From contig JANQSC010000045.1 of NCBI GenBank assembly GCA_028284235.1, positions 1 to 64,000 of the forward strand: 64,000 nucleotides of DNA. Reading direction: 5' to 3'. The position numbers and the translations under genes were made by a program. The notes beneath the pieces are model-generated. The model was not told where the DNA came from, ran no database searches, and worked only from the letters and a program-made list of their open reading frames with translations. Positions 26,201 to 34,277 of the stretch are shown piece by piece; positions within the stretch are counted from its first letter, which is position 1, and every line of letters starts with the position of its first letter. This DNA comes from Opitutaceae bacterium (GTDB lineage Bacteria; Verrucomicrobiota; Verrucomicrobiia; Opitutales; Opitutaceae).

Positions 26201-26595
26201 GTTCCACGTTTCTCCAAGGAAGGCGCATCCGTCGATGTCGGAGCGAACTCCCAAAAACGCTCGTCCACTCCCAGAGCCTGGATCTGCGGCGCTTGGCGGT
26301 TGATCTCGGAACGGGAAGCGCTCCCGCGCAGCATCAATATCGGAGCCGCGTCCAGATTCAGCGACTCCTCGATCGAATCGGCTAACGTCTCGCTGACGAA
26401 CCGGTCGCCCACAGTGAGCACGTATTCCGCCTGACCCACCCGCAGGCTCGCCAAGCGCTTCAAAGTCCCGCTCACGGAGTCGCCGGCAAACAGGGCGCCT
26501 AACAATACCGTCGCCCCCACAACCGTACCCGCGAGCACGCCCAGGTGCGACTTGCGGTGGTGCCAAAGACTTCGAACTAGAAATGCGAATTGCAT
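23296..26595 (-). CDS. FtsX-like ABC transporter permease
   Basis: A 1,099-aa inner-membrane protein with the MacB/LolC type of architecture. An N-terminal transmembrane helix (about 17-40) is followed by a large extracytoplasmic region to about 500, a block of helices (about 505-710), a second extracytoplasmic loop (about 720-950), and three C-terminal helices in the FtsX domain (about 965-1075; VLGGLGVILGSAGLGVVVARN). It therefore looks like two permease halves in one chain. The partner ATPase gene ends 3 bases upstream. Such complexes extrude peptides, lipoproteins or small molecules, or act mechanically on the envelope. It is the last gene of the long minus-strand run, so it may export the product of that cluster. 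Confidence 0.88.
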   Translation of the reverse strand: MQFAFLVRSLWHHRKSHLGVLAGTVVGATVLLGALFAGDSVSGTLKRLASLRVGQAEYVLTVGDRFVSETLADSIEESLNLDAAPILMLRGSASRSEINRQAPQIQALGVDERFWEFAPTSTDAPSLEKRGTVAVNRRLADRLQLEAGDAFILRIEKPGLLSRDAPLSGSKDNMIGIRVTVAAVMSDDQFGRFGLEANQIAPFSLFAPISWIQEQIEQPDRVNLLLMKRDSGEVETLSASQVSEAIAPLMGLEDYGLSLVDIPLAGATELRSERVFLDEAVVAAAQDRIADVEPVITYLANGLKVGDRETPYSMVTAVDPGAAPFLGAPLGANETVITQWLADDLGAEPGDRIDIRYYVVDTGSRLVEESRSYTIRSVAPLSGLVADSLWMPDFPGVADAEDSADWDAGMPLDLDRIRDKDEDYWDDYKGAPKAFISLEAGVEQWASRWGAFTALRVPYSAKSATELEAELNDLLDPRMIGMQTVAFREGALDSANSPVDIGGLFIGMSFFLIVAALSLVGMLFSFSMQQVNRENALLSALGIGERRIYRWRLAGAALLVTVGTLAALPLAIGYTTGILRFLETIWSEDSVGSIFSFSVSAPTVAIGMGANILLALGAIWFVLRKQSKTQASFRLQQGSEEGEDAPASKGRWALRIGSAGLAGALSLLGLSLLGKLPMQIGYFLVGFCGLVGGLGICSFRLSFARAIAGGAINPMVMGRLNNGRRPLRSLTVVGTLACGVFLVVSVAAFRKEKDTSGNDPKNGYGGYTYWAETSIPLSDPDDYSGDDNLFELDGESVLPIRTGQGDDASCFNLNQTANPRLLGLSSERLSQRGAFTFHSVKKGLDGSDGWALLRDSSDPDVVPAIIDSATLQWALKRKLGDRLSYVDDSGRVFEVELVGAIRDTMFQGSLLIDEARFLERFPQNEGYRLFLADAWDEPIDAKRARIESSLGPWGGQVEIASDRLQAFHEVENTYIAIFHVLGGLGVILGSAGLGVVVARNLSERRHEFALLDAMGIPSDTRRRIVFSELRSLVGWGMGIGLIAAVVSIVPSMTHLGVAAPVFNLAILVVAIVLNAAFWSYLGYRRNTPAIADLQRDFDS

Positions 26596-26598
26596 ACG

Positions 26599-27273
26599 CT
26601 AGCGCCGCTGCAGTTTCCCTTTCTCCAACGCGTAAACGACCCCCATCCGCTCGGCCAAAGCGGCGTTGTGCGTCACGGTCACCAGCGTCACCCCGTGCTG
26701 GTCGTTCAGTTGGGCGAACAAGTCGGCAACTTGCTCCCCCATCGACGGATCCAGCGATCCCGTCGGCTCGTCCGCCAGCACCAGCGCCGGCTGATTGATC
26801 AAGGCTCGGGCGACCGCCACTCGGAGACGCTCGCCTCCAGAAAGCTGATACGGGCGATGGGCGACGCGCTCTTCCAACCCCAAATCGCGCAACAACGAAA
26901 TAGCCCGCTCCCGCGTATCCGATTCGCTCTCCTCCCAGCCGCCCGCCAAGCGCGGCATAATCACGTTTTCCTCCACTGTGCATTGGGGCAGCAGAAAATG
27001 CTGCTGGAAAACGAAACCGAGCGATCGGTTGCGAAACTTCGATCGCTCCTCCGCGTCGAGCTGGCTCAGTTCCTTCCCGGCGATCGATACCGATCCGCTC
27101 GTGGGAACGTCCAGTGTACCCAAAATATTGAGAAGGGTCGTCTTGCCGCAGCCCGAAGGACCGACGATGGCAATAGACTCCGCTTTCCCAACGGAAAGAT
27201 CGAGACCGTCCAAAACCGAAATGTCTTCCGCCGGACCCGGATAGGTTTTCACTAGCTCGCTAATCTCAATCAT
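26599..27273 (-). CDS. ABC transporter ATP-binding protein (LolD/MacB type)
   Basis: A 224-aa cytoplasmic ATPase. The Walker A motif is at residues 38-45 (GPSGCGKT), the Q-loop at FVFQQHFLLPQ (88-98), the signature at LSGGE (144-148), Walker B with catalytic Glu at LVLADEP (164-170), and the switch His in VTHN near 200. Size and motifs match the LolD/MacB/FtsE group that pairs with FtsX-like permeases. The permease gene begins 3 bases after its stop codon, and the acyl ligase gene ends 10 bases before its start, so it belongs to the same transcription unit. Confidence 0.93.
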   Translation of the reverse strand: MIEISELVKTYPGPAEDISVLDGLDLSVGKAESIAIVGPSGCGKTTLLNILGTLDVPTSGSVSIAGKELSQLDAEERSKFRNRSLGFVFQQHFLLPQCTVEENVIMPRLAGGWEESESDTRERAISLLRDLGLEERVAHRPYQLSGGERLRVAVARALINQPALVLADEPTGSLDPSMGEQVADLFAQLNDQHGVTLVTVTHNAALAERMGVVYALEKGKLQRR

Positions 27274-27283
27274 AGTCGCCTGT

Positions 27284-28537
27284 CTATTCGGAAATATTCC
27301 ATCTTTTCGCTTTCATTTCAAACTGGGGGAGCGACCCTGTGGCCACAATTGATATCGGTATCCTCAAACCAAATACTTCCCGCATCCGCTTTTCCATCGC
27401 TTCCGCCAATTCCCCGTCCGGATTCGACGACACGTTCTCCACGCGCAGCGCCGCCTGAACCATCGAGTTTCGCTTGTCGACTTCCACCTGATACTCTCCT
27501 ATCTCCGGAAACGAGCGAACCACCGCGTCGACGGCGCTCGGGTAGAGATTCACGCCGCGCACGACGACCATGTCGTCCGCCCGGCCCAAAATGCCTCCGT
27601 CAAACGCAAACGCCCGCTCGTCTTCTCCTTCCACCGCCACCGGTTTGACCAAGTCGCCCGTCCTGTAACGCAACAGCGGACTTCCCGGCCGGCCGAGGGT
27701 CGTGAGTATCAACTCTCCCGTTTCACCCATACGGACCGGCTCTCCGGTTTCCGTATCCAAAACTTCCATAAAGTACGACTCGTGCAAAGCTCGTAGCAGA
27801 TTCGGCTGTTCGTGATCGGAATAGGTCACCGGGCCGACTTCCGTCATCCCATGATGATCGAACACGCGAGCCCCCCAGCCAATCTCGATACGCTCTCTCA
27901 CTTCGGGAACACTTCCGCCCGGCTCGCCGCCCACGATGATCCGGGAAACCGGACTGCTCGCCAAATCGACTCCTTCTTCATTAGCCACTTGGAGCAAGTG
28001 CATCGCGTAGGTCGGCGTGCAGCACATCCAGTCCGGCTCGTGTCGATAGATCATCTTGATCCGCTCCCGACTGCTTTGCCCGCCACAAGGAATACTCCGT
28101 ACGCCCACATCGATCGCCGCGTCGAAGGCCGCCCAGAACCCGAGGAACGGGCCGAACGAAAACGGGAAGATGGCGGATTCCCCCGGCTTCGCTCCACAGG
28201 CCTTCCAGCAGGCCCGCCAATTGCCTTTCACCCAATCCCAGCCGTCCTGAGTGTCGAGCCAGGCCATTGGCCTTCCCGACGTGCCACTGGTCTGGTGGAT
28301 GCGAACGTATTGATCGATCGGGTACGAGAGGTTCGTCCCGTAAGGGCCGTTCTCCAACTGGTCTTGAGCCAGTTCTTGCTTGGTCGTGAATGGCATGAGT
28401 CGCGAGTACGACTCGAGACTCTCGAATCCGTCCGCGCTGCCGGAGGCAGCGATTTTCGGCTGGTAGAAGGCGTTGCCGGCAGCAGCGACTGCCACCACCT
28501 CGTTGAGTTTGCTTAACTGCCGCTCCGACAATCCCAT
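27284..28537 (-). CDS. PaaK-like acyl-CoA/AMP ligase 1
   Basis: A 417-aa adenylate-forming enzyme resembling phenylacetate-CoA ligases. The phosphate-binding motif TSGTSGRP is at 83-90; the mid motif DHHGMTEVGP and the adenosine-binding YRTGDLV are present, as is the C-terminal lid with GRADDMVVVRGVNLYPSAV. The length matches PaaK (about 430 aa). It should activate a carboxylic acid, probably aromatic, to an acyl-AMP and then a thioester. It is one of two such ligases in the run, suggesting two different acids or carriers. The EamA-like gene ends 6 bases upstream and the ABC ATPase starts 10 bases downstream. The acid substrate is unknown. Confidence 0.88.
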   Translation of the reverse strand: MGLSERQLSKLNEVVAVAAAGNAFYQPKIAASGSADGFESLESYSRLMPFTTKQELAQDQLENGPYGTNLSYPIDQYVRIHQTSGTSGRPMAWLDTQDGWDWVKGNWRACWKACGAKPGESAIFPFSFGPFLGFWAAFDAAIDVGVRSIPCGGQSSRERIKMIYRHEPDWMCCTPTYAMHLLQVANEEGVDLASSPVSRIIVGGEPGGSVPEVRERIEIGWGARVFDHHGMTEVGPVTYSDHEQPNLLRALHESYFMEVLDTETGEPVRMGETGELILTTLGRPGSPLLRYRTGDLVKPVAVEGEDERAFAFDGGILGRADDMVVVRGVNLYPSAVDAVVRSFPEIGEYQVEVDKRNSMVQAALRVENVSSNPDGELAEAMEKRMREVFGLRIPISIVATGSLPQFEMKAKRWNISE

Positions 28538-28543
28538 CGTCGC

Positions 28544-29059
28544 TCAGGCATCCGCGTCCGCAATCGCCGCTGGCGGCGTTTTTGGCGGAGCCGGGGCTGG
28601 CTTGTACATCGTGACCAAGCACCCGCCGACCGCGGCGAGACCGATTCCGAGAAAAAACTGCCAAGGAATGGCGGACACGCCTCCCTTGGGAGGATGCAAG
28701 CTCATGGAAACGATGGCGTTTACTACGGGCGCTCCCGCGAAGACGATCGACATCACCGCGGCCGGCGTGCCTTTCGCACCGAACGCGAGCAAGATGCAAA
28801 ACGCTCCCAGCGCTCCGAGGAGCCCGGCGACGAACGAAAGCGAGATTCCCTTCATCGGGAATTTCAGGGCAGTCCCTTGAAACTTGAGCATGATTATCGG
28901 GACGACTACCGCGATCACCAGGTAGGCCACTCCGACAAAGAGGAAGGCTTTGTAGCGCCCCATGACCGGGTCCTTCATGGCGATCTGCCCGGTATGGAGA
29001 AATATGCCGTACAGCCCGAAAAACAGAGCCGTCATTAGAGAGTAGATGAGCCAATTCAT
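28544..29059 (-). CDS. Half-size EamA/DMT-like membrane protein
   Basis: A 171-aa protein with about five membrane segments: residues 3-23, 38-60, 71-93, 96-120 and 133-153. This is half the size of standard ten-helix EamA transporters, which arose by duplication, so it would have to dimerise. The C-terminus is Pro/Ala-rich (APAPPKTPPA). Resemblance to the drug/metabolite transporter superfamily rests on the membrane pattern and the glycine-rich helices. It lies between the hotdog thioesterase (27 bases) and acyl ligase 1 (6 bases), so it may move a substrate or product of the cluster. Confidence 0.7.
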   Translation of the reverse strand: MNWLIYSLMTALFFGLYGIFLHTGQIAMKDPVMGRYKAFLFVGVAYLVIAVVVPIIMLKFQGTALKFPMKGISLSFVAGLLGALGAFCILLAFGAKGTPAAVMSIVFAGAPVVNAIVSMSLHPPKGGVSAIPWQFFLGIGLAAVGGCLVTMYKPAPAPPKTPPAAIADADA

Positions 29060-29086
29060 AATTCGTTTTTGGATACGTGGTAGATT

Positions 29087-29551
29087 CTACAGTTTTTGCG
29101 AAGCAAGCGCCTCTTGAAGCTTTTCGTCGATAGCGGACGGGATGGCGATCGATTCGATGGCGCCCGTGTCGCGATTGATTTGAACGCAGGCGGCGACGAT
29201 CCGCCCGGAAGCCAGGAGGATTTCCCCTTCGTCGGTTTCCTTGAAAAAGTAGTAGAGGTACCGCACGGAGCGGCGGCGGATTTCCTGAATCGTCAACCGA
29301 ATGAGAATGGTCTCCTCGAACCGGATCGGCTTGAAGAAATCGCACGAGGCCTGCACGCGTGGCCAGCCGACGGATACGCCGTCGATGATCTCGTGGACGC
29401 TTTTACCGAAGGAGCGAAAAAACGCGTGTTCCGCCATTTCCATGTACCGGTAGTAGTTCGAGAAATGGACAATCCCCGCCATGTCCGTTTCCGAAAACTC
29501 AATCGTCTTTCGGTATTCAAAGCAATAGGGCTGCGGTTCGAGTCGACTCAT
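29087..29551 (-). CDS. Hotdog-fold acyl-CoA thioesterase (4HBT/YbgC type)
   Basis: A 154-aa cytoplasmic enzyme. The motif ETDMAGIVHFSNYYRYME holds the catalytic Asp (D23) and the conserved His (H29) of 4-hydroxybenzoyl-CoA thioesterase/YbgC family proteins (PF03061/PF13279), and the length is typical. It would hydrolyse a thioester, plausibly of an aromatic acid, to free acid and CoA or carrier thiol. It follows the glycosyltransferase by 3 bases and precedes the EamA-like gene by 27, so it is cotranscribed. Together with the chorismate-lyase-like protein and two PaaK-like ligases it points to hydroxybenzoate-type chemistry. Confidence 0.88.
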   Translation of the reverse strand: MSRLEPQPYCFEYRKTIEFSETDMAGIVHFSNYYRYMEMAEHAFFRSFGKSVHEIIDGVSVGWPRVQASCDFFKPIRFEETILIRLTIQEIRRRSVRYLYYFFKETDEGEILLASGRIVAACVQINRDTGAIESIAIPSAIDEKLQEALASQKL

Positions 29552-29554
29552 TGG

Positions 29555-30853
29555 CTAGGCACGGTTTTGTAGTAGTGATTCCATGACAGAGATGAACGAA
29601 TCCCTCATTGACTCCCGACTGTAGCCGCTGGCCGCTCCGAGTCGACCCCGTTCTCCCAGTTCGTTGATTCGCTCCGGATTGTCGAGCAGCTCCTTCCAGG
29701 CGTTCGCCAGCGATTCGGGTCCGTCCATATCGACGCAGATGCCGCCGCCCGTCGAGTCAATCAGTTCCGGGAACGCGGAGCGATTCGGTTGCACCACCGG
29801 CACGGAAGCGGCCATGGCCTCGACGACATAAAGCCCGAAGGCCTCGTCGTAGCCGACCGGCACGGAGAACAAGGTCAACTCGCTAAAAAACGCCTGCTTC
29901 TCCTCGCGGGAGAGATTGGGACGCCACTCGACCGCGTCCGCGAGTCCAGCGTCCGCGAGCTTCGCTTTGAGAGAGTCCACCAGTTCCACATCGCCCGGGG
30001 TCATGGCGCCGGCGACTTTCAGAACGCAGTCGGTCTCCCCGAGACGCGTCCGCAAGTCGATAAACGCGTCCACTAGAAGCGGCAGTCCTTTCACGGCGCA
30101 CATGCGAGCGAGGTAGCCAATCGCGGGGGCCGACACTTGCTTTCGCGGGAGAAACCCCTCCAGATTGATCCCGTTGTACTGAATGTTGATCGAACCCGCG
30201 TCCAATCCAAGCCGATCCTCCATCAAGCGCCCGTAGAACTGGCTCGGAGCGATGAGCAAGTCCGCGTCGCGGCAACGCTCGGCCATCAAGTTCCAGCAGC
30301 GCTCGCGATACTCGTCGGGCAGGGAATCCAAAAACGAGTCCTCGCCCTGGAAGTAGCAGACAACGGGAATGTCCCATTGCTTTTTGATTTCGCGGGCGAA
30401 TCCCGATTGCAACGCAGTGGACAAACAGAGGACGTCGGGCCGCCCATGATCATTGATCCATGAATACAGTTTCCCGAGCTCCTTTTCGAAGACCGCCCCA
30501 TCGAGCTGGAGCATTTCGAAGGTCATGGCTCCGTGCGTGTGGGCCGACGTCATATGGCTCCGCCGCGCCGCCGAGCGCAGCAGTCCGGGTCGATTGAGGA
30601 GCCGGTCCATCCATTCCGGCGAGTGGCGGAACAGGGAGAATTTCTGCTGCAAGAAAATGTTGATCCCGCCGAAGAAAACGGGCGAATCCGACTCGAGCCC
30701 CTCCGACTCCTCGTCGAGCATCAAGGGCAGGTACATCGGCAGCAACTCCGCCTCGTGCCCGGCTTCGATCAGCGCGTTGGCCAGCGCATTGTCGCGCATG
30801 CAGGCGCCGCAGTAGTAGCTGCCGGTTCCGGGGGTGAGGAATGTGATTTTCAT
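29555..30853 (-). CDS. GT4-family glycosyltransferase
   Basis: A 432-aa GT-B fold protein. The N-terminal Rossmann half begins MKITFLTPGTGSYYCGACM with a glycine-rich acceptor loop; the C-terminal GT4 domain holds NGINLEGF, the phosphate-contacting GYLARMCAVKG segment and the E-x7-E motif (DEAFGLYVVEAMA). It transfers a sugar from an activated nucleotide donor to an unknown acceptor. In this run the acceptor may be the aromatic or acyl product. It lies 104 bases after the flavoprotein gene and 3 bases before the thioesterase. A cysteine pair near the start (CGAC) is notable but not a known catalytic feature. Confidence 0.85.
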   Translation of the reverse strand: MKITFLTPGTGSYYCGACMRDNALANALIEAGHEAELLPMYLPLMLDEESEGLESDSPVFFGGINIFLQQKFSLFRHSPEWMDRLLNRPGLLRSAARRSHMTSAHTHGAMTFEMLQLDGAVFEKELGKLYSWINDHGRPDVLCLSTALQSGFAREIKKQWDIPVVCYFQGEDSFLDSLPDEYRERCWNLMAERCRDADLLIAPSQFYGRLMEDRLGLDAGSINIQYNGINLEGFLPRKQVSAPAIGYLARMCAVKGLPLLVDAFIDLRTRLGETDCVLKVAGAMTPGDVELVDSLKAKLADAGLADAVEWRPNLSREEKQAFFSELTLFSVPVGYDEAFGLYVVEAMAASVPVVQPNRSAFPELIDSTGGGICVDMDGPESLANAWKELLDNPERINELGERGRLGAASGYSRESMRDSFISVMESLLQNRA

Positions 30854-30957
30854 GCCGCGCTTCGTTGGGATCCGAGCACATTCAAGCGCCCGCGTCGAAG
30901 CACAACCATGTTCGATTCCCGTTCAATAACCAGTGAAAAATCCGCTTCGCGAAGCGC

Positions 30958-32229
30958 TTATGCTTGAGAGGGCGCCGCGACGCGCCCGTGAGCGAGCGGT
31001 TCGGGCAGTTCCGTGATCTCGCCGATCGCCTTCATGAGCGGTCCATAGTCCTTGTTAACGAGGTCGCCGATGAGGCAGTCCGTCAGGATTCCACGCAGAT
31101 CCGGATGGTTGCGAATGAGCTTTCCGAAGCTGAATTCGTTGTCGTAAAACGCGTAGACCAAGCTTCGCATCACTTCGATCGCCTGGCACAAATCCTCGCC
31201 GTAGGTCGCGAACCGAGACGCGGAAACGTCGCCAGCGTCCAGAGCCGAGTCGATGGCGTCCGCCGCCATTTCCCCGCTTTTCAAAGCGAGAAAGACGCCC
31301 GACGAGAAAACCGGATCGAGAAAGGCGAACGCGTCCCCGACGAGCACGATTCCGTCGTCGGCGCAGTGCTCGGAGCGATAGGAGTACTCGCCCGTGACCC
31401 AATACTGGCCGAATTGCTGGCCGCAGGAAAGGTGCTCCTTAATCCAGGTGTTGTTTTCGATTTCGCGTTTGAAAATCGCTTCCGGATCGCGCGTGTCCTT
31501 GTACAGGTAGTCGCGCTCCGCCACGATTCCCGAGCTGACGATGTCGTCCTGCATCGGGATATTCCAAAACCAGCCGCGGTCCTCCAAGTAAGCGACCGTC
31601 GTCGCCCCTTCGTCCAAATCGGGGTCGCGCTTGGCTCCCTTGAAGTAGGTCCAGATAGCGATCTTGTTGAGCTTCGGATCGCGCTTGCGCCAGCGACGCT
31701 TGCTTTGGAACGCGCAGTCGCGCCCCGACGCGTCCACCGTGATCGACGCCCGGTATTCGCTGCGTTCGCCCGCGGCGTCTTCGGCGATCACGCCGACGAC
31801 TTTGTCCGACTCGTATAGAAAATCCACTACCTGCGTCTCTTCGAGCACTTCCGCCCCCTTTTTGCGGGCGTTGTTCAGCAACAACTCGTCGAACTCCGAA
31901 CGCTTGACCTGCCAGGTCGTCGCCGCCGGGTGGTCGAGGTGCTGGAAAAAGTAAAACGGGGCGGACATCACCCCATCGCTAGTCACAAACTGGACGCTGT
32001 GCTTTTGCGTGTAGGCCCGCTCGTTCAGCTCCTCCACCACGCCCAATCGATCGAAGGTGAAGTAGCAGAAAGGCATGAGCGACTCGCCCACATGGTAGCG
32101 CGGAAACCGCGACTTCTCTATGATCAGAACATTGCGCCCTTTCTCCGCGAGCAAGGCTCCCACGGTCGAACCCGAAGGCCCGCCCCCAACTACAATCGCG
32201 TCGTATTCACGCTCGTTTACCGTAACCAT
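30958..32229 (-). CDS. FAD-dependent halogenase-like oxidoreductase
   Basis: A 423-aa flavoprotein. The FAD-binding motif GGGPSG is at 15-20; the RFPRYHVGESLMP block (41-53) is typical of flavin-dependent halogenases and geranylgeranyl-reductase relatives. The halogenase signature W-x-W-x-I-P is present as WFWNIP (220-225), and K76 sits in a QKHSVQFVTSDG context like the catalytic lysine region of halogenases. The second FAD motif is GDAFAFLDPVFSSG (about 296-309). The size suits the CmlS/PltA-like branch that acts on carrier- or CoA-bound substrates. Halogenation is suggested, not proven, since non-halogenating relatives keep parts of these motifs. It lies between the glycosyltransferase and chorismate-lyase-like genes with somewhat larger gaps (104 and 120 bases). 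Confidence 0.78.
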   Translation of the reverse strand: MVTVNEREYDAIVVGGGPSGSTVGALLAEKGRNVLIIEKSRFPRYHVGESLMPFCYFTFDRLGVVEELNERAYTQKHSVQFVTSDGVMSAPFYFFQHLDHPAATTWQVKRSEFDELLLNNARKKGAEVLEETQVVDFLYESDKVVGVIAEDAAGERSEYRASITVDASGRDCAFQSKRRWRKRDPKLNKIAIWTYFKGAKRDPDLDEGATTVAYLEDRGWFWNIPMQDDIVSSGIVAERDYLYKDTRDPEAIFKREIENNTWIKEHLSCGQQFGQYWVTGEYSYRSEHCADDGIVLVGDAFAFLDPVFSSGVFLALKSGEMAADAIDSALDAGDVSASRFATYGEDLCQAIEVMRSLVYAFYDNEFSFGKLIRNHPDLRGILTDCLIGDLVNKDYGPLMKAIGEITELPEPLAHGRVAAPSQA

Positions 32230-32349
32230 TTTTCTATTCCCTTTCTCTCCTATAATTTAACGAAATGCATTATCGGCGCCGGACAAAGGCGATTCAAGGC
32301 GACTCGGACGATTCGCCGCGTTCCTTCCCATCCAAATTCGATCCGGCAA

Positions 32350-32913
32350 CTATTCATCATTTGTCCGAGCTCCTCTTGCGGGAGGCAAAATTTCGACGAT
32401 GGACGCCAGAATCCGGCCCTCGCCGTCGAACAGCTGGTTGTAGCGGCCGTACAGCGTCGTCCCGCGCTCGCAGCCGAATTCCAACTGGCACACGACCGGA
32501 GCGACCAGCGAAAAATAGCCGTGCGGATCGCTCACGTAGCCTTCGCTCCGGCGATTGAGAATCGCTCCGAGCGGCTCCGATTCGCTCAAAATCGCGTTCC
32601 GCTCCGCATGGTTGAAATTCTCCAGCCGCATCTCGATGGCTCCGTACTCAACCGGCCCTTGCGTCGATTCCGCGAACAAAACCACTTCCCGGCGATAGCA
32701 GTCCTCGCCCGATCGAGACCGCAACGTCTTCAGGCCGATCCGGCTCTGGTGGAAAGACTGAAGCGTCGAGGTCATGTCTTTCTGGTGGACGAGCAACCGC
32801 CGGTAAGGCTGAGGCATCTCCGCGCCGTCGATCCACTCGAAGCGATCCGAAGCGATTCCGCAGTCGTCCAACAACCGCTCAAGAGACTCTGAAACTCGCT
32901 TTACAGGACTCAT
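32350..32913 (-). CDS. Chorismate pyruvate-lyase-like protein
   Basis: A 187-aa cytoplasmic protein. The pattern LLVHQKDMTSTLQSFH, then YRREVVLF, then VEYGAIEMRLENF, then SEPLGAIL follows the UbiC/DUF98 chorismate-lyase-like family (Rv2949c type), which makes 4-hydroxybenzoate and pyruvate from chorismate. The exact reaction is not certain because the family also has uncharacterised members. ATG 32913 was used in place of the upstream TTG at 32919. It lies 19 bases after the radical SAM gene. Its presence among two PaaK-like ligases, a hotdog thioesterase and a halogenase-like enzyme suggests that a hydroxybenzoate unit is the starting block of the pathway. Confidence 0.7.
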   Translation of the reverse strand: MSPVKRVSESLERLLDDCGIASDRFEWIDGAEMPQPYRRLLVHQKDMTSTLQSFHQSRIGLKTLRSRSGEDCYRREVVLFAESTQGPVEYGAIEMRLENFNHAERNAILSESEPLGAILNRRSEGYVSDPHGYFSLVAPVVCQLEFGCERGTTLYGRYNQLFDGEGRILASIVEILPPARGARTNDE

Positions 32914-32932
32914 CCCCAACGCTCGTCAACGG

Positions 32933-34264
32933 CTAAACGATACGCGATGTCACGTGCTCCGGCAGGAAGAACTTGAAGAGCAAATTGTCCACGCAAAGCA
33001 ACCCGCGACGATGCAACCGTATGCGCTCGCTGTCGTATTCAAGAAATCCTTCTTCCGTCAGTTCTGCGAGCTCGCCCGCGTAGCGCGAAAGCAAGTCTAC
33101 GTCGAACTTCTGCCTAAAGTAGTCGATGGATACCATCCCCAGTTTCATCTGCAGCAGGAACTCGCGAATCATCCGCTCCTCGCTGCTCGTTTTCAGAGCC
33201 CGGTGCACCGGCAACTGTTCCTTGTCGATCGCGTCCGTGTATTGAGAAATCTCATTCACGTTCTGATAGTGGACGCCGGCGATGTGGGAAATCGAAGCCA
33301 CGCCGAGACCGAGCAAGTCCGCCCCGGTCCAAAGCTCGTCGCGATAGACGAATTTCGTCTTCTCGGGATTGAGCAACGCCGTATAGCCGCTGCTGATCGA
33401 ATAGCCCGCGCTCTCCAAAGCCTCGAACGCCTCCTTCACCCAGCGGCGCTTCACCTGCCAGTCGGCCACCGGGGCGACAAGCGTCCCGCTCGCCTTCATC
33501 TCCTTGTAGATGGTAGTGTTGTACGGGATCTCCATCTGGTAGATGGTCACGCTGTCGGGACGCAACTTCAGCGTCTCCTCGATGTTGCGCTGCCAATTCT
33601 CCTCCGTCTCGTCGAGCATGCCCGCGATCAAGTCGATGTTGATCTGGTCGAAGCCTTCGCTCAACGCGGACTCGTAGGCCTTGTACACTTCGGGCGCTTT
33701 GTGGGCCCGGCCGTTGATCTCCAAGATCCGGTCGTCGAAATTCTCGATTCCCAAGCTCAAGCGCGTCACGCCGATATCCTTGATCGCCTTTACCTTGCGC
33801 GGATTGAGCGTTCCCGGCTCGCCTTCGAACGCGACCTCCTCGGCCTCGTCCCAAGGCAGAATCGCCTTCATCTGGTCGGTCAATTCAGTCAGCTGCGACG
33901 CCGACAAATACGACGGCGTACCGCCGCCGAAGTACACGAACTTCGGCTTGCGACCCGCGATGCGCGGCTGCTTGGCGAAGTACTCGAGCTCCTGAATCGT
34001 GGAATCCAAGTAGGCCTTGATCTCCGACGCGTTCTTGTCCGTGTACACGCGGAAATAGCAGAAGTGGCAACGCTTGCGACAAAAGGGGATGTGATGGTAG
34101 ACACCCAGCGACGCGCCGTCGTCGTGCGGTTTCTGGAACGCCTCGTCCACGTCCTTCTTGTTGTCCGGCGACCAAAACGAAAACGGCGGATAGTTGGATA
34201 TAAAGTAGTTGCCCGCCTCGGTAGGCTTCTTCTTGGGCTCGACGGTTTCTGCGCTAGAACTCAT
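32933..34264 (-). CDS. HemN/HemW-like radical SAM protein
   Basis: A 443-aa radical SAM enzyme. The cluster motif C62-x3-C66-x2-C69 lies in HIPFCRKRCHFCYF, followed by the SAM-binding YFGGGTPSY and the EGEPGTLN strand motif. The C-terminal HemN-type domain (RMIREFLLQMKLG, ELTEEGFLEYD) is also present. The order matches coproporphyrinogen dehydrogenase relatives, but the fourth cysteine after the cluster in HemN is missing (Y70 follows C69). Members of this group also act as haem chaperones, methyltransferases or cyclopropanases, so a haem role should not be assumed. It lies 13 bases after the propeller lipoprotein gene inside the 17-gene run, which favours a tailoring role in that pathway. 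Confidence 0.85.
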   Translation of the reverse strand: MSSSAETVEPKKKPTEAGNYFISNYPPFSFWSPDNKKDVDEAFQKPHDDGASLGVYHHIPFCRKRCHFCYFRVYTDKNASEIKAYLDSTIQELEYFAKQPRIAGRKPKFVYFGGGTPSYLSASQLTELTDQMKAILPWDEAEEVAFEGEPGTLNPRKVKAIKDIGVTRLSLGIENFDDRILEINGRAHKAPEVYKAYESALSEGFDQINIDLIAGMLDETEENWQRNIEETLKLRPDSVTIYQMEIPYNTTIYKEMKASGTLVAPVADWQVKRRWVKEAFEALESAGYSISSGYTALLNPEKTKFVYRDELWTGADLLGLGVASISHIAGVHYQNVNEISQYTDAIDKEQLPVHRALKTSSEERMIREFLLQMKLGMVSIDYFRQKFDVDLLSRYAGELAELTEEGFLEYDSERIRLHRRGLLCVDNLLFKFFLPEHVTSRIV

Positions 34265-34277
34265 GATATTTTTCCGA

